IMG/VR virus record: IMGVR_UViG_3300021961_006819
Location: 1 to 61,300 of that record
Source: a virus
Direction: 5' to 3' (one strand)
DNA: 61,300 nt
Shown one piece after another: positions 34,462 to 42,411 of the stretch (position 1 is the first letter of the stretch; each line of letters begins with the position of its first letter). Both the position numbers and the translations under genes were made by a program. Under the pieces are notes generated by a model. The model was not told the origin of the DNA, made no database searches, and saw only the letters and a list, made by a program, of their open reading frames with translations.

Positions 34462-35274
34462 ATGAATAAACTGATTCGTGAATGCATCATCGTGGCCAAG
34501 AAGGTCGGAGATGCGGTGATTATGGCGAAAAACCGAGATAGGGCCTACAAACCCCAATTGGAAATTGTCCACGAGATTGTGGATGGTGTTGAGATTGCAT
34601 ATCTACGAGATATGGTTACGGATTGGTCTGAAGGACTAAACGAATATGGTATTGGTGTATTGAATACCGCACTAATGGTTGGATACGATGAGAATGAGAA
34701 GAAAATCGTAAAGAAGGGTGGTAAACCTTCTAAAGATGGCGCAAGAATCCGACAAGCACTAACAAGTAAAACTTTAAGACAAGCCGTAGAAACTGTTGCC
34801 AAAATGGGAGTGAAGGGACATACCTTCGTTTCAGACCCTCAAAAGATGGTATCTATGGAAATGACCTCTAAACATAACCCTAAATTAGACATCAGAGATT
34901 TATCCTCTGATAACTTTGTTAGGACAAACCACGGTTATCATTACTATGATGCCGGATACACAAAAGGTGATGATTACCTTTCATCTAAAATCAGAAAGAT
35001 TTCTGCTGAAAAGGTACTTGGAGCCGCCGAAGAAGCTATGGACATCCTTGATGGATTGAAGAAACAATTCTACGCAAGTGATTCTCATTTGAATATGAGA
35101 AGGGATACGGAAAAAATGTCTACCTCTTCACAATTGATGTTGAATCTTACGGACCGAGAAATGACTCTTCACTACTTCAAGTCAAAGGTGGAGAAGTTCA
35201 ACGGAATCGTAAATAGATTGCCGGAAGGACACACTCCGAAAATTAAGATTCATATTCAAGAAGTGGAGTTGTAA
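34462..35274 (+). CDS. Ntn-hydrolase (AAT/C45)-like phage protein
   Basis: A 270-residue protein with AKNRDRAYKPQLEIVHEIVDGVEIAYLRD, WSEGLNEYGIGVLNTAL, GHTFVSDPQKMVSMEMT and FVRTNHGYHY. These correspond to the strands of the acyl-CoA:6-aminopenicillanate acyltransferase / C45 peptidase family (NRD..., G-x-N-x-x-G-V, GH-x-F-x-x-D, NH). The usual nucleophile Cys is not at the expected processed N-terminus; C8 is the only early Cys. It may cleave amide bonds during assembly. A weak promoter-like CATATTTG lies at 34441. Confidence 0.5.
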   Translation: MNKLIRECIIVAKKVGDAVIMAKNRDRAYKPQLEIVHEIVDGVEIAYLRDMVTDWSEGLNEYGIGVLNTALMVGYDENEKKIVKKGGKPSKDGARIRQALTSKTLRQAVETVAKMGVKGHTFVSDPQKMVSMEMTSKHNPKLDIRDLSSDNFVRTNHGYHYYDAGYTKGDDYLSSKIRKISAEKVLGAAEEAMDILDGLKKQFYASDSHLNMRRDTEKMSTSSQLMLNLTDREMTLHYFKSKVEKFNGIVNRLPEGHTPKIKIHIQEVEL

Positions 35275-35275
35275 A

Positions 35276-35419
35276 ATGGCAAAAGCTAAAGCACAAACGG
35301 CGTCTTCGTTCAAAGAGAAGCCAAAAGTATCAAGACCAGGCGTTCACGCCAAAACCAGAACATCATCTTTGAAGTCCTCAAAGAATTACAAAAAGAAATA
35401 TAGAGGACAAGGTAAGTAA
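35276..35419 (+). CDS. Tiny basic phage protein (PGVHAKTR type)
   Basis: 47 residues, very basic: MAKAKAQTASSFKEK then RPGVHAKTRTSSLKSSKNYKKKYRGQGK. The PGVHAKT and NYKK-x-YRGQG strings are typical of tiny conserved proteins in marine T4-like phages. Too short for an ORF finder set at 60 residues, but it fits the gap exactly between its neighbours. Function unknown, probably nucleic-acid binding. Confidence 0.75.
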   Translation: MAKAKAQTASSFKEKPKVSRPGVHAKTRTSSLKSSKNYKKKYRGQGK

Positions 35420-35420
35420 G

Positions 35421-35543
35421 ATGGGAAGGTCAGAAAAGAAAAGATTACTTTCTGCTAAACCAAAAAGTAGAAAGAGTCAATTAAAGTTTCAGAAACGAAT
35501 GGAAGAAAACCATCGTGTACTGAAATCACTTGAACAAAAATAA
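35421..35543 (+). CDS. Tiny basic hypothetical protein
   Basis: 40 residues starting two bases after the previous stop, MGRSEKKRLLSAKPKSRKSQ, strongly basic and helical. It fits the gap before the gene at 35563. No family recognised. Confidence 0.55.
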   Translation: MGRSEKKRLLSAKPKSRKSQLKFQKRMEENHRVLKSLEQK

Positions 35544-35562
35544 TTTAATACTTATATACGAT

Positions 35563-36660
35563 ATGCCATTAGTAAAGACAAAACGAGGAATAGAAAGACA
35601 AGCTCTTCAAGCCATCCACAATCCTCCATCTGCAACTCAAACTGTAAAAGTCAGTAAAGAGAATCAAGATGAGAAGAGAAAGATGGTAAAGGAGCTTATT
35701 CCGTTTTTGGCATATCTCTATAAAAAGTATATGGGTGCTACAATCTCCGAGAGAGTTGTGGAATCTTATTTGGAATCAAGAACCAATACCCACCTTACTA
35801 AACTCACCGAAGTTAAAAAAAAAAGTTCTAATCAACCTGAATACAAAGAGGTAGACCCAACTTTGGCTTCTCCACGAGGATTTGAAAGTCCTATGGATGT
35901 TGAAGATGAGTTGGATATGGTAGGTGATGAACTAACCGAAGACATTAACATCCCATTGAATGTGGGTGATACTGTTTTGGGTGGTAAGTTTAAGAACAAA
36001 CGAATTGTCGTAAAATCTATTGGTAAGAACGAAAAGGGTGAGATTACCATCAATGGTAAACCTCTTCTCAAATATAGATTAGTAAGTGAAGCAAACGCAG
36101 TAAGTGGTGGTAAGGTCAACAAATACATTACAGGTAAGAATCTTACATTAAAGGGTAAGAAGTATTCCGATATTGAGTTTGAGGTATTGAGTATTGATAA
36201 CAAATCTCAATTAGTCAAGTTGAAAGTATTAGCACCTAAAGGCATCTTTGGTCAAGAAATGAATGTTCCCTTCAAAACAATCAGAAGAGGTCCATTCTTA
36301 AAAACCAATACATCTATCAACGAAATCCCAATGGCGGACCTTCAGAAGATTGACCAATTTGCAGACAAACAATTGAACCCAATTGATGTTGTAATTACCG
36401 ACAAACATTTCTTTGATAGATTGAACGACCCTCGTAATGGTAAGGAAATATCAAACGCAGAGTTGATTGGATTCTTTAAGAGATTGGGTAAACACAAAAA
36501 AGAGTTCTTGGATTTCTTGGAGAAATACAAAGAGGTAGTTGCTACTGATGATAGAACAAACATCAATATCCCATTTATGAAACAGGCGAACAAAGCTATT
36601 GCCAAGACCATTATGAGGAAAAATAATTTTAAAACTCCTGGTGAAAAGTTGGAATTCTAA
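35563..36660 (+). CDS. Conserved T4-like structural-region protein
   Basis: ATG 35563 gives MPLVKTKRGIERQALQAIHNPP, 365 residues; the in-frame ATG at 35530 overlaps the previous gene. The C-terminal ~90 residues (VVITDKHFFDRLNDPRNGKEIS...FFKRLGKHKKEF...INIPFMKQ...IAKTIMRKNNFKTPGEKLEF) are a conserved module I recall from marine myovirus proteins. The middle has a beta-rich GDTVLGGKFKNKRIVVKSI section. Likely virion- or assembly-associated. Confidence 0.7.
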   Translation: MPLVKTKRGIERQALQAIHNPPSATQTVKVSKENQDEKRKMVKELIPFLAYLYKKYMGATISERVVESYLESRTNTHLTKLTEVKKKSSNQPEYKEVDPTLASPRGFESPMDVEDELDMVGDELTEDINIPLNVGDTVLGGKFKNKRIVVKSIGKNEKGEITINGKPLLKYRLVSEANAVSGGKVNKYITGKNLTLKGKKYSDIEFEVLSIDNKSQLVKLKVLAPKGIFGQEMNVPFKTIRRGPFLKTNTSINEIPMADLQKIDQFADKQLNPIDVVITDKHFFDRLNDPRNGKEISNAELIGFFKRLGKHKKEFLDFLEKYKEVVATDDRTNINIPFMKQANKAIAKTIMRKNNFKTPGEKLEF

Positions 36661-36679
36661 TAATTTATTCGTATATTTG
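36648..36679 (+). promoter_or_regulatory. Bacteroidota-type promoter
   Basis: GTTG (36648-36651, one mismatch to TTTG), a 20-base spacer and TATATTTG (36672-36679). The ATG of the HExxH gene follows two bases later (36682), so the mRNA would be essentially leaderless or start inside the gene. Confidence 0.7.
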
Positions 36680-36681
36680 TA

Positions 36682-37443
36682 ATGAAGCTGAAACAACTCA
36701 TATTAGAAGGAATGTACGATAAACTGACAGGTGATATCAATAAGGCGGTATTCTCCAAGATGAAAGACGCCATCAAGGGTAGTGGTACTCAAGAGAAACC
36801 CAAGAAGTACAAGGGGTATGAAGTTCGTAAAGACCCAATCCCAACCCTATCACTACAACATATGTTTCAATCGGAAAAGAAGACCATCTATGTTGGTGAG
36901 TTCAACGACCCTGTAAGTGGTGTTGATGTTGAAGTAGAATTGAAATTTGCTATTAGTGAAGATGGTGTTAAGCCAGGCGCATTCTTTATCGATGGTTCTG
37001 CTGAAGCCGATTCCGATTACCCATCTATTGAGGTAAACATTGGAATCCATCCAAATGATGAAAAGGGTTCTATCTTCTCAAAGATTCAGCCAGTTCTTCG
37101 TGATTTAGTAAGACACGAGATTGAACACTTGACTCACGGAAAGGATTCCGCCGCCGTAAAACTATCAAAGGTTCTTCGTGGTGATGAAGCTATGAGAGTT
37201 AAGATTCGCCAGAATCCTGAATTGTTCTACAAATACTTCTTACTACCAAAAGAGGTAGATGCTAACATCCACGGATTGTATTCAAAAGCAAAGACAATGA
37301 AGAAACCATACCAAGATGTGGTTGATGACTATTTAGATTCATTGGTAGATGATGGTATCATCACACCGAAGAATAGACAATTGATTTATAAAACTTGGAA
37401 AGCCAGAATCCCAAAGATTGGCGGTCTTCCTACATTGAAGTGA
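36682..37443 (+). CDS. HExxH metallopeptidase-like phage protein
   Basis: A 253-residue protein with LVRHEIEHLTHGKDS near residue 148. HEIEH is a zinc-peptidase HExxH motif, and acidic residues further on could supply the third ligand. The N-terminus MKLKQLILEGMYDKLTGDI resembles starts of other phage structural-region proteins. It may process a virion or host protein. The start is fixed by the promoter immediately upstream, though an internal start is possible. Confidence 0.65.
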   Translation: MKLKQLILEGMYDKLTGDINKAVFSKMKDAIKGSGTQEKPKKYKGYEVRKDPIPTLSLQHMFQSEKKTIYVGEFNDPVSGVDVEVELKFAISEDGVKPGAFFIDGSAEADSDYPSIEVNIGIHPNDEKGSIFSKIQPVLRDLVRHEIEHLTHGKDSAAVKLSKVLRGDEAMRVKIRQNPELFYKYFLLPKEVDANIHGLYSKAKTMKKPYQDVVDDYLDSLVDDGIITPKNRQLIYKTWKARIPKIGGLPTLK

Positions 37444-37447
37444 TACT

Positions 37448-38317
37448 ATGGATTTCAGTAATAACTCAAACTTAAAAGATTATCTCCGTAGAAAAGAGAT
37501 GGAAACGGAAGCCAAAAAAGCCAACCGAAATAGAATTATTGAACAACAAAACCGTGAGAGTTTCTTGAAGTATCAAGATTTTCTTCGTAGTCAACTCGCC
37601 GGTGATTATGAAATTCCAAATGAACCAATTGTTATTGATGGGTTAGTATTATACTATGACGCGGGTCTACAAACATCATACGCAGGTACAGGTACAACTA
37701 TCCGAGATATAACCGGGAATGGTAGACACGGAACAATTGCAGGTTCGCCAAACTATAATACAAAGGGTTGGTTTGATTTTGTAAACGACTCAATCATTAC
37801 TCCTGATTTAGACCAGTTAGTGACTATTGGCGATGAAGCACATTCCGTAGAGGTTTGGGTATATCCTACTAATAATGGTGTAATTGCATCATATCAAGGT
37901 TCTGGTGCTATAAACTCCGGTTATCACTTTAGTGCTATCGAATTGGTATCGGGTCAAGTAGAGTTTGGATTGTGGAATGGTGCAAGTATTACAAGTACAG
38001 GTCCAACCGGTGCTCTTACTTTAAACGAATGGCATCAACTTGTGTTAACATACAATGGACACGGTTCGCCTGTTAAAGGTTATATTGATGGTGTATTAGT
38101 AGACCAAACTGCAAATATGAACTTTAACTCACCGATGGATGATGCTATTTCTCAATTCAGAATTGCGTTTGGAACTCAAGATAATACTGACCAAGGTAAT
38201 GGTACTTATTTCGATGGTAGAATTTCGATTATGAAAGTATATGATAAAGAGTTAACCTCCGCCGAAGTGGTACAAAACTATACATCACATCATAGAAGAT
38301 TTGTTTACAATGGGTAA
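37448..38317 (+). CDS. LamG/concanavalin-like domain protein
   Basis: A 289-residue protein: a charged helical start (about 1-45) and then a LamG-type jelly roll (GLVLYYDAG...IRDITGNGRHGTIAG...HSVEVWVYPT...NEWHQLVLTYNGHG...GYIDGVLVDQT...FDGRISIMKVYDKELTSAEVVQNY). LamG domains bind carbohydrates; in phages they occur on capsid decorations and tail fibres. A carbohydrate-binding virion surface protein is likely. It overlaps the next gene by 8 bases. Confidence 0.85.
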   Translation: MDFSNNSNLKDYLRRKEMETEAKKANRNRIIEQQNRESFLKYQDFLRSQLAGDYEIPNEPIVIDGLVLYYDAGLQTSYAGTGTTIRDITGNGRHGTIAGSPNYNTKGWFDFVNDSIITPDLDQLVTIGDEAHSVEVWVYPTNNGVIASYQGSGAINSGYHFSAIELVSGQVEFGLWNGASITSTGPTGALTLNEWHQLVLTYNGHGSPVKGYIDGVLVDQTANMNFNSPMDDAISQFRIAFGTQDNTDQGNGTYFDGRISIMKVYDKELTSAEVVQNYTSHHRRFVYNG

Positions 38318-38879
38318 GGTATTAAGAGTATTCGACTTTGATGACACACTTGCAAAGAGTGTATCATACATCTATGTAAAACATTCGGATGGTACGGAAA
38401 CCAAAATGGACCCTGCTGAATATGCAAAGTATGTTCCACAAAAGGGGGATGTATTTGATTTCAAGGATTTCAATCGAATGTTGAACAAACCACAACTTAT
38501 TAAAAAGAATGTGGATTTACTTCGTAGGATGTTGTCAAACCCGGATAAAAAAGTAACAATTCTTACCGCTCGTAAATTAGGATTTCCTGTAAAGTATTGG
38601 TTCAAAAAAGAGTTGGGATTGGATGTTTATGTGGTTGGGTTGGGAAATGCTGACCCTCAAGCCAAAGCCGATTGGATTGAAAAACATATTGAAAAAGGTT
38701 ATACCGACATCGCTTTTATGGATGATTCAATCAAAAATGTAAAAGCAGTTCAAGGATTGCAGAAAAAACATCCAAACATCACAATCAAGTCCGTACTCGC
38801 CGTAGAACATTTATCGAGAGAAGAAACAAAAGAACTGATAGAAAATTATATTTCAGACACAAATTCTCTCTATTTATAG
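38310..38879 (+). CDS. HAD-superfamily (SAK-type) phosphatase
   Basis: ATG 38310 gives MGKVLRVFDFDDTLAKS, 189 residues (an upstream TTG at 38301 is in frame). FDFDDTL is HAD motif I, VTILTARK motif II, and IAFMDDSIKN motif IV. T4-like phages of marine hosts carry close relatives, some named Swiss-army-knife RNA repair-like. Substrate unknown. Confidence 0.8.
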   Translation: MGKVLRVFDFDDTLAKSVSYIYVKHSDGTETKMDPAEYAKYVPQKGDVFDFKDFNRMLNKPQLIKKNVDLLRRMLSNPDKKVTILTARKLGFPVKYWFKKELGLDVYVVGLGNADPQAKADWIEKHIEKGYTDIAFMDDSIKNVKAVQGLQKKHPNITIKSVLAVEHLSREETKELIENYISDTNSLYL

Positions 38880-38911
38880 TCAGTTGTTGTTCAAAAACGA
38901 GGAATACCAAA

Positions 38912-39295
38912 ATGGCTAATACGCAAAAAGATATTTTAGAACAAATACTCGTAGAAATTGCTACGATGAAGACAAAACTCCCAAATGGTGAGTTAAAGCG
39001 TATGGAGGAATCCATTCGTGATTTAAGAGATAACTACACAACACTTAAAGAAGATGTGTCAGATATCAAATATACATTACTAAATCCCGAAGATGGGATT
39101 ATTGTTCGTGTGAATAAGAACACGGATTACCGACACGAACGAGAACACAAACAAGAATACTACGATAAAATTGTAACCGACTTTGAAAAGATGAAAGATT
39201 GGAAAGAGAGTGTTACTAAAGCTCTTTGGATAGTTTTCACCGCATTAGTTGGTATTGTGGGTTACATTTTATCAGGCGTAATGCCAAATACTTAA
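38912..39295 (+). CDS. Coiled-coil protein with C-terminal membrane anchor
   Basis: 127 residues: a long heptad-like helix (about 5-100), then one membrane helix ALWIVFTALVGIVGYILSG at the end. The layout is like XhlA haemolysin-type or spanin/holin-accessory proteins. CTATTTATAG lies about 40 bases upstream and resembles a late element in inverse form. Role in lysis or membrane attachment is inference. Confidence 0.6.
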   Translation: MANTQKDILEQILVEIATMKTKLPNGELKRMEESIRDLRDNYTTLKEDVSDIKYTLLNPEDGIIVRVNKNTDYRHEREHKQEYYDKIVTDFEKMKDWKESVTKALWIVFTALVGIVGYILSGVMPNT

Positions 39296-39321
39296 TTTTA
39301 TTAAATTTCCCAACTCTATTT

Positions 39322-39537
39322 ATGGATGATTATCAACATATGGCTATGGATGAAGTGTACGACATTTTATTGTACAATCCAGACACAGTTGATATTGAAT
39401 TAAAAAGAAACCTCATTAAAAACCTAACGGAGTATTACACCGAAAAAGAAGAGTATGAGAAGTGTGTAAACCTCCAAGAAGTGCTAAGAGTGATGGAGAA
39501 CGGAAATGAAAATAATAATCAAACGAGTTGGTGGTGA
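39322..39537 (+). CDS. Small acidic hypothetical protein
   Basis: ATG 39322 (after CTATTT) gives 71 residues, MDDYQHMAMDEVYDILLYNPDT, ending NNNQTSWW. A TPR-like helical pair is possible (KRNLIKNLTEYYTEKEEYEKCVNLQEVLR). It overlaps the next gene by 32 bases. The in-frame ATG at 39226 lies inside the previous gene and is less likely. Confidence 0.6.
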   Translation: MDDYQHMAMDEVYDILLYNPDTVDIELKRNLIKNLTEYYTEKEEYEKCVNLQEVLRVMENGNENNNQTSWW

Positions 39538-39694
39538 TGTAGAAACCATCAGTAAAGAATACCTTGTATATGTAACAACGGATACTGAAACCTCCATTAG
39601 AGCCGAGGTGTGTGATTGGGATGAACTCAATCCACTTGTTCAGAAACTCAAAGAAGAATACCCTATCAAAGAAACAATCTATTTTGACCTTTAA
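39506..39694 (+). CDS. Small hypothetical protein before ClpS
   Basis: 62 residues, MKIIIKRVGGDVETISKEYLVYVTTDTE, a compact beta/alpha protein with no known motif. It overlaps both neighbours (32 and 1 bases), so translation is coupled with clpS. Confidence 0.6.
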   Translation: MKIIIKRVGGDVETISKEYLVYVTTDTETSIRAEVCDWDELNPLVQKLKEEYPIKETIYFDL

Positions 39695-39927
39695 TGGATT
39701 CCCGACTATATTTATTAAATGATGATGTTCACACTTTTGATGATGTGATATTCACGCTTCGTAAACACTTTGGATATTCCATCCTACACGGAGCGTCTAT
39801 CGCAACCATCGTTCACGAAAAAGGTGAGTGTGAGGTCAAAAGTGGTTTCTTTGAAGATTTAGAAATCTACAAAGAAAGTTTAACAAAAGATGGTTTTAAT
39901 GTAAAGATTAAAAAGTATGAATGGTAA
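39694..39927 (+). CDS. clpS: ClpS-like adaptor of the Clp protease
   Basis: 77 residues: LYLLNDDVHTFDDVIFTLRKHFGYSILHGASIATIVHEKGECEVKSGFFEDLEIYKESLTKDGFNVKIKK. This follows ClpS throughout (L-x-NDD-x-x-x-x-x-x-V, a helix, A-x-x-I...VH-x-x-G, then the final beta strand). ClpS delivers proteins with destabilising N-termini to ClpAP. It is almost only the core, without the N-terminal extension that bacterial ClpS uses for delivery. Inference: it redirects or competes with host ClpS during infection. Confidence 0.85.
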   Translation: MDSRLYLLNDDVHTFDDVIFTLRKHFGYSILHGASIATIVHEKGECEVKSGFFEDLEIYKESLTKDGFNVKIKKYEW

Positions 39928-40129
39928 AGAATCAAAAGGTTTAGGTGATACTATTGCAAAAATCACATCTGCTACTAAATTAGACAAGTTAGCAGAAGCG
40001 ATTGCACAAGCAGCCGGTAAGGATGATTGTGGTTGTAAAGCACGCCAGGAAAGATTAAATAATCTATTCCCATATAACAACGAACCCAGAAAAACTTCAC
40101 CTAAATCTAATTTCCCTACCAAGGAGTAA
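39917..40129 (+). CDS. Small conserved phage protein with CGC motif
   Basis: 70 residues: GLGDTIAKITSATKLDKLAEAIAQAAGKDDCGCKARQERLNNLFPYNN. The GLGDTI-x-KIT-x-AT and DCGC-x-x-R-x-x-x-LN strings occur in conserved small proteins of marine T4-like phages. Possibly binds metal through the CGC. It overlaps clpS by 11 bases. Confidence 0.7.
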   Translation: MNGKESKGLGDTIAKITSATKLDKLAEAIAQAAGKDDCGCKARQERLNNLFPYNNEPRKTSPKSNFPTKE

Positions 40130-40131
40130 TA

Positions 40132-41133
40132 ATGGCTAGTTTAAGAGATTTAATTTTGGAAGTAATCACCGAGGAACAACTTGATGAAAAATTGATTACA
40201 TATGGTAATAGAAAGCCATATGGTCAAATAGTGTTCTTGGCCGGTGGTGCTGGTTCTGGTAAGGGATTTGCTATTTCTAACTTCTTGGATTCTGCCGGAT
40301 TCAAAGTTCGTGATGTGGATGAGATGAAAAAACAACTTCAGGTATTGAATCGTTTGGGTAAAATTTCAATTGATGATATCATTAAGAAGTATGGTAAAAA
40401 CATTCCACCAAGAGAAATAGAAAACATTCGTTCTATTCAATCTCAAGGATATAGATTACAAAATATGGACTTGAAACGACCAGAGCAAGTTCAAGCACTT
40501 CACGCTCTTGTTAAGGCAATTGGTATCAAAGATGCATCGCTTGCTAATATGTTGGCGGCTGCAAGTAATCCTGAAGTTCTTCCAAATATTATGTTTGACA
40601 TTACTGCAAAAGATTTGAGTGACATCACCGATGTTTTACCTCAACTAAAAGCAGTTGGATACAAGCCAGAAAATATTCACTTGACTTGGATTCTTACAAA
40701 CTATGTTGTTGCTATGCAAAACAACAAAAGTCGTTCAAGAATGGTTCCTGAAGATATCTTATTGAAGACCCACGAGGGTGCTTCAAATACCATTTGGGGA
40801 TTGGTAACTAAAGCACTTCCAAAAGGTATGAATGGTCGTGTGGATGTAGTTCTTAATAACCCAGAAAATACGGTATATATTAAAAACGCAGCCGGACAAG
40901 ACATTGAAAAAACCCAAGATAAAGTTAAAACACATATGTCTTTGGATGACAAGGGTAAGATAAAAACAACACGAACAGTTGAGAAGGAAAAAGTAAAGTT
41001 TGCTACTAATTTCTTATCATTACCACTTAAAAGCGCGGGTAGTGGTTTTGTTCCTGAAAAAATATGGAGAAATATCTTATTTGGATGGATTAAACAAAAC
41101 GCACCTGATTCAGTTACTTCAAATATGGAATAA
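40132..41133 (+). CDS. P-loop kinase-like protein
   Basis: A 333-residue protein. FLAGGAGSGKGFAISNFL is a Walker A near residue 38, in the zeta-toxin / shikimate-kinase-like style, with RDVDEMK as a possible catalytic Asp shortly after. The rest is helical. Similar proteins sit in structural regions of T4-like phages. A kinase acting on a small molecule or protein is likely; the substrate is unknown. AAGGAG precedes the start. Confidence 0.75.
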   Translation: MASLRDLILEVITEEQLDEKLITYGNRKPYGQIVFLAGGAGSGKGFAISNFLDSAGFKVRDVDEMKKQLQVLNRLGKISIDDIIKKYGKNIPPREIENIRSIQSQGYRLQNMDLKRPEQVQALHALVKAIGIKDASLANMLAAASNPEVLPNIMFDITAKDLSDITDVLPQLKAVGYKPENIHLTWILTNYVVAMQNNKSRSRMVPEDILLKTHEGASNTIWGLVTKALPKGMNGRVDVVLNNPENTVYIKNAAGQDIEKTQDKVKTHMSLDDKGKIKTTRTVEKEKVKFATNFLSLPLKSAGSGFVPEKIWRNILFGWIKQNAPDSVTSNME

Positions 41134-41150
41134 ACATAAAAACAAAAGTT

Positions 41151-41735
41151 ATGCAAATATCAGCTTATATCATCGACAATTTTTATTCCGATGTAGACGC
41201 AGTTAGAGAATTCGCTCTACAACAGGACTTTTCAGTTCGTGGAAACTATCCAGGCCCAAGAACTCAAACTTTCCTCAATGATTCAATGAAAGACACAATT
41301 GAGTCAGTTGTAAAACCAATGTATGGTAATGTTACCTATTGGTCCGAAGAACAATATACAGGCGCTTATCAATATACAACTTCAAGAGATAGAAGTTGGA
41401 TTCACGCAGACCAAACTACAAAGTGGGCCGCTGTTTGTTATTTGACACCAGACGCACCTTTGAGTGCAGGTACGGGCCTTTTCAAACACAAACCAACCGG
41501 TCTTACAATGGCGCCTAAAAACGAGGATGGTTCTTATAATAAAGAATTGCTTCAACAAATCTACAAGGATTCTCAAGATATGACTAAATGGGAAATGGTA
41601 GACCGATTGGGTAATGTTTACAATCGATTGGTATTGTATCGCGGTGACCACTTCCATATGTCGTTGGATTACTTTGGTCAAGACCTTTACGATGGTAGAT
41701 TATTTCAGACATTCTTCTTTGATACTGAACTTTGA
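41151..41735 (+). CDS. DUF6445 / 2-oxoglutarate oxygenase-like protein
   Basis: 194 residues: WIHADQTTKWAAVCYLTPDAPLSAGTGLFKHK and LYRGDHFHMSLDYFGQDLYDGRLFQTFFF. HxD followed downstream by a His/Arg-containing strand is the facial triad layout of Fe(II)/2-oxoglutarate dioxygenases of the DUF6445 type. Likely hydroxylates a protein or sugar. It is coupled by overlap to a sulfotransferase-like gene. Confidence 0.75.
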   Translation: MQISAYIIDNFYSDVDAVREFALQQDFSVRGNYPGPRTQTFLNDSMKDTIESVVKPMYGNVTYWSEEQYTGAYQYTTSRDRSWIHADQTTKWAAVCYLTPDAPLSAGTGLFKHKPTGLTMAPKNEDGSYNKELLQQIYKDSQDMTKWEMVDRLGNVYNRLVLYRGDHFHMSLDYFGQDLYDGRLFQTFFFDTEL

Positions 41736-42340
41736 ACTACTCCCATAAACACAAATTTGTCTGGCACGCCCCATTTAAAGTAGCAAGTAGAGCTACCGCT
41801 GATGTATTTAGGTATACATCAGATATGAATCCCCATTTACCTATGGGAAATAGTCCTATGATATTCACCCACGAAAATATGTGGCCTGAAGAATGTCCAA
41901 TGGATTACTTACATATTGTAAATGTAAGACACCCATACTATCGGTGGATTTCATATTGGAAACACGGCTTAAAAGATGAAAATGAGTTAGACAAATCACT
42001 CAAAGACCCACTTACTGCGTTAAAGTCCGTAACCGATGAAAGGTGTTGGGCTTGGTCTGAATGGAGAATTGTAACTCAATTCCAAGAACGAATAGACCAC
42101 ATTATCCACGCCGAATCCGTATTAGAAGACCTTCGCAAACTACCATTTATTTCAGATGACTTTGAGTGGGATTTTACTCCACGAAGTAAACGACCAACAT
42201 TCATACCTAAAGGAACTACTTGGGATGTAAACGAACTCCGAGAGCTTGTTTACGATAAGTTCAGATGGGATTATGACAATTTTGGATATGGAAAGTGGGA
42301 TAACCACGATAATCTTTGGGATTGTTCGCCAAAGATTTAA
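41732..42340 (+). CDS. Sulfotransferase-like protein (TTG start)
   Basis: The frame has no early ATG; the TTG at 41732 overlaps the previous stop (TTGA) and gives NYSHKHKFVWHAPFKVASRAT, 202 residues. HAPFKVASRAT is a 5'-PAPS-binding-type loop and HIVNVRHPYYRWISYWKHG matches the 3'-phosphate region (RxPxxRxxS/W). It would transfer sulfate from PAPS to a sugar or protein. Some substitutions from consensus (K-x-A-S in place of K-T/G-S/T-x-S/T) leave the activity uncertain. Confidence 0.7.
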   Translation: MNYSHKHKFVWHAPFKVASRATADVFRYTSDMNPHLPMGNSPMIFTHENMWPEECPMDYLHIVNVRHPYYRWISYWKHGLKDENELDKSLKDPLTALKSVTDERCWAWSEWRIVTQFQERIDHIIHAESVLEDLRKLPFISDDFEWDFTPRSKRPTFIPKGTTWDVNELRELVYDKFRWDYDNFGYGKWDNHDNLWDCSPKI

Positions 42341-42360
42341 CATAAACTTAACATTAAAAG

Positions 42361-42391
42361 TTTGTTTTTTCAGAATTATTTCGTATCTTTA
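42361..42391 (+). promoter_or_regulatory. Bacteroidota-type promoter
   Basis: TTTG 42361-42364, a 19-base spacer and TATCTTTA 42384-42391. The following leader ends GAGAGATATGA, part of the shared leader set. Confidence 0.7.
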
Positions 42392-42411
42392 CTATGTAAT
42401 CAATGAGAGAT

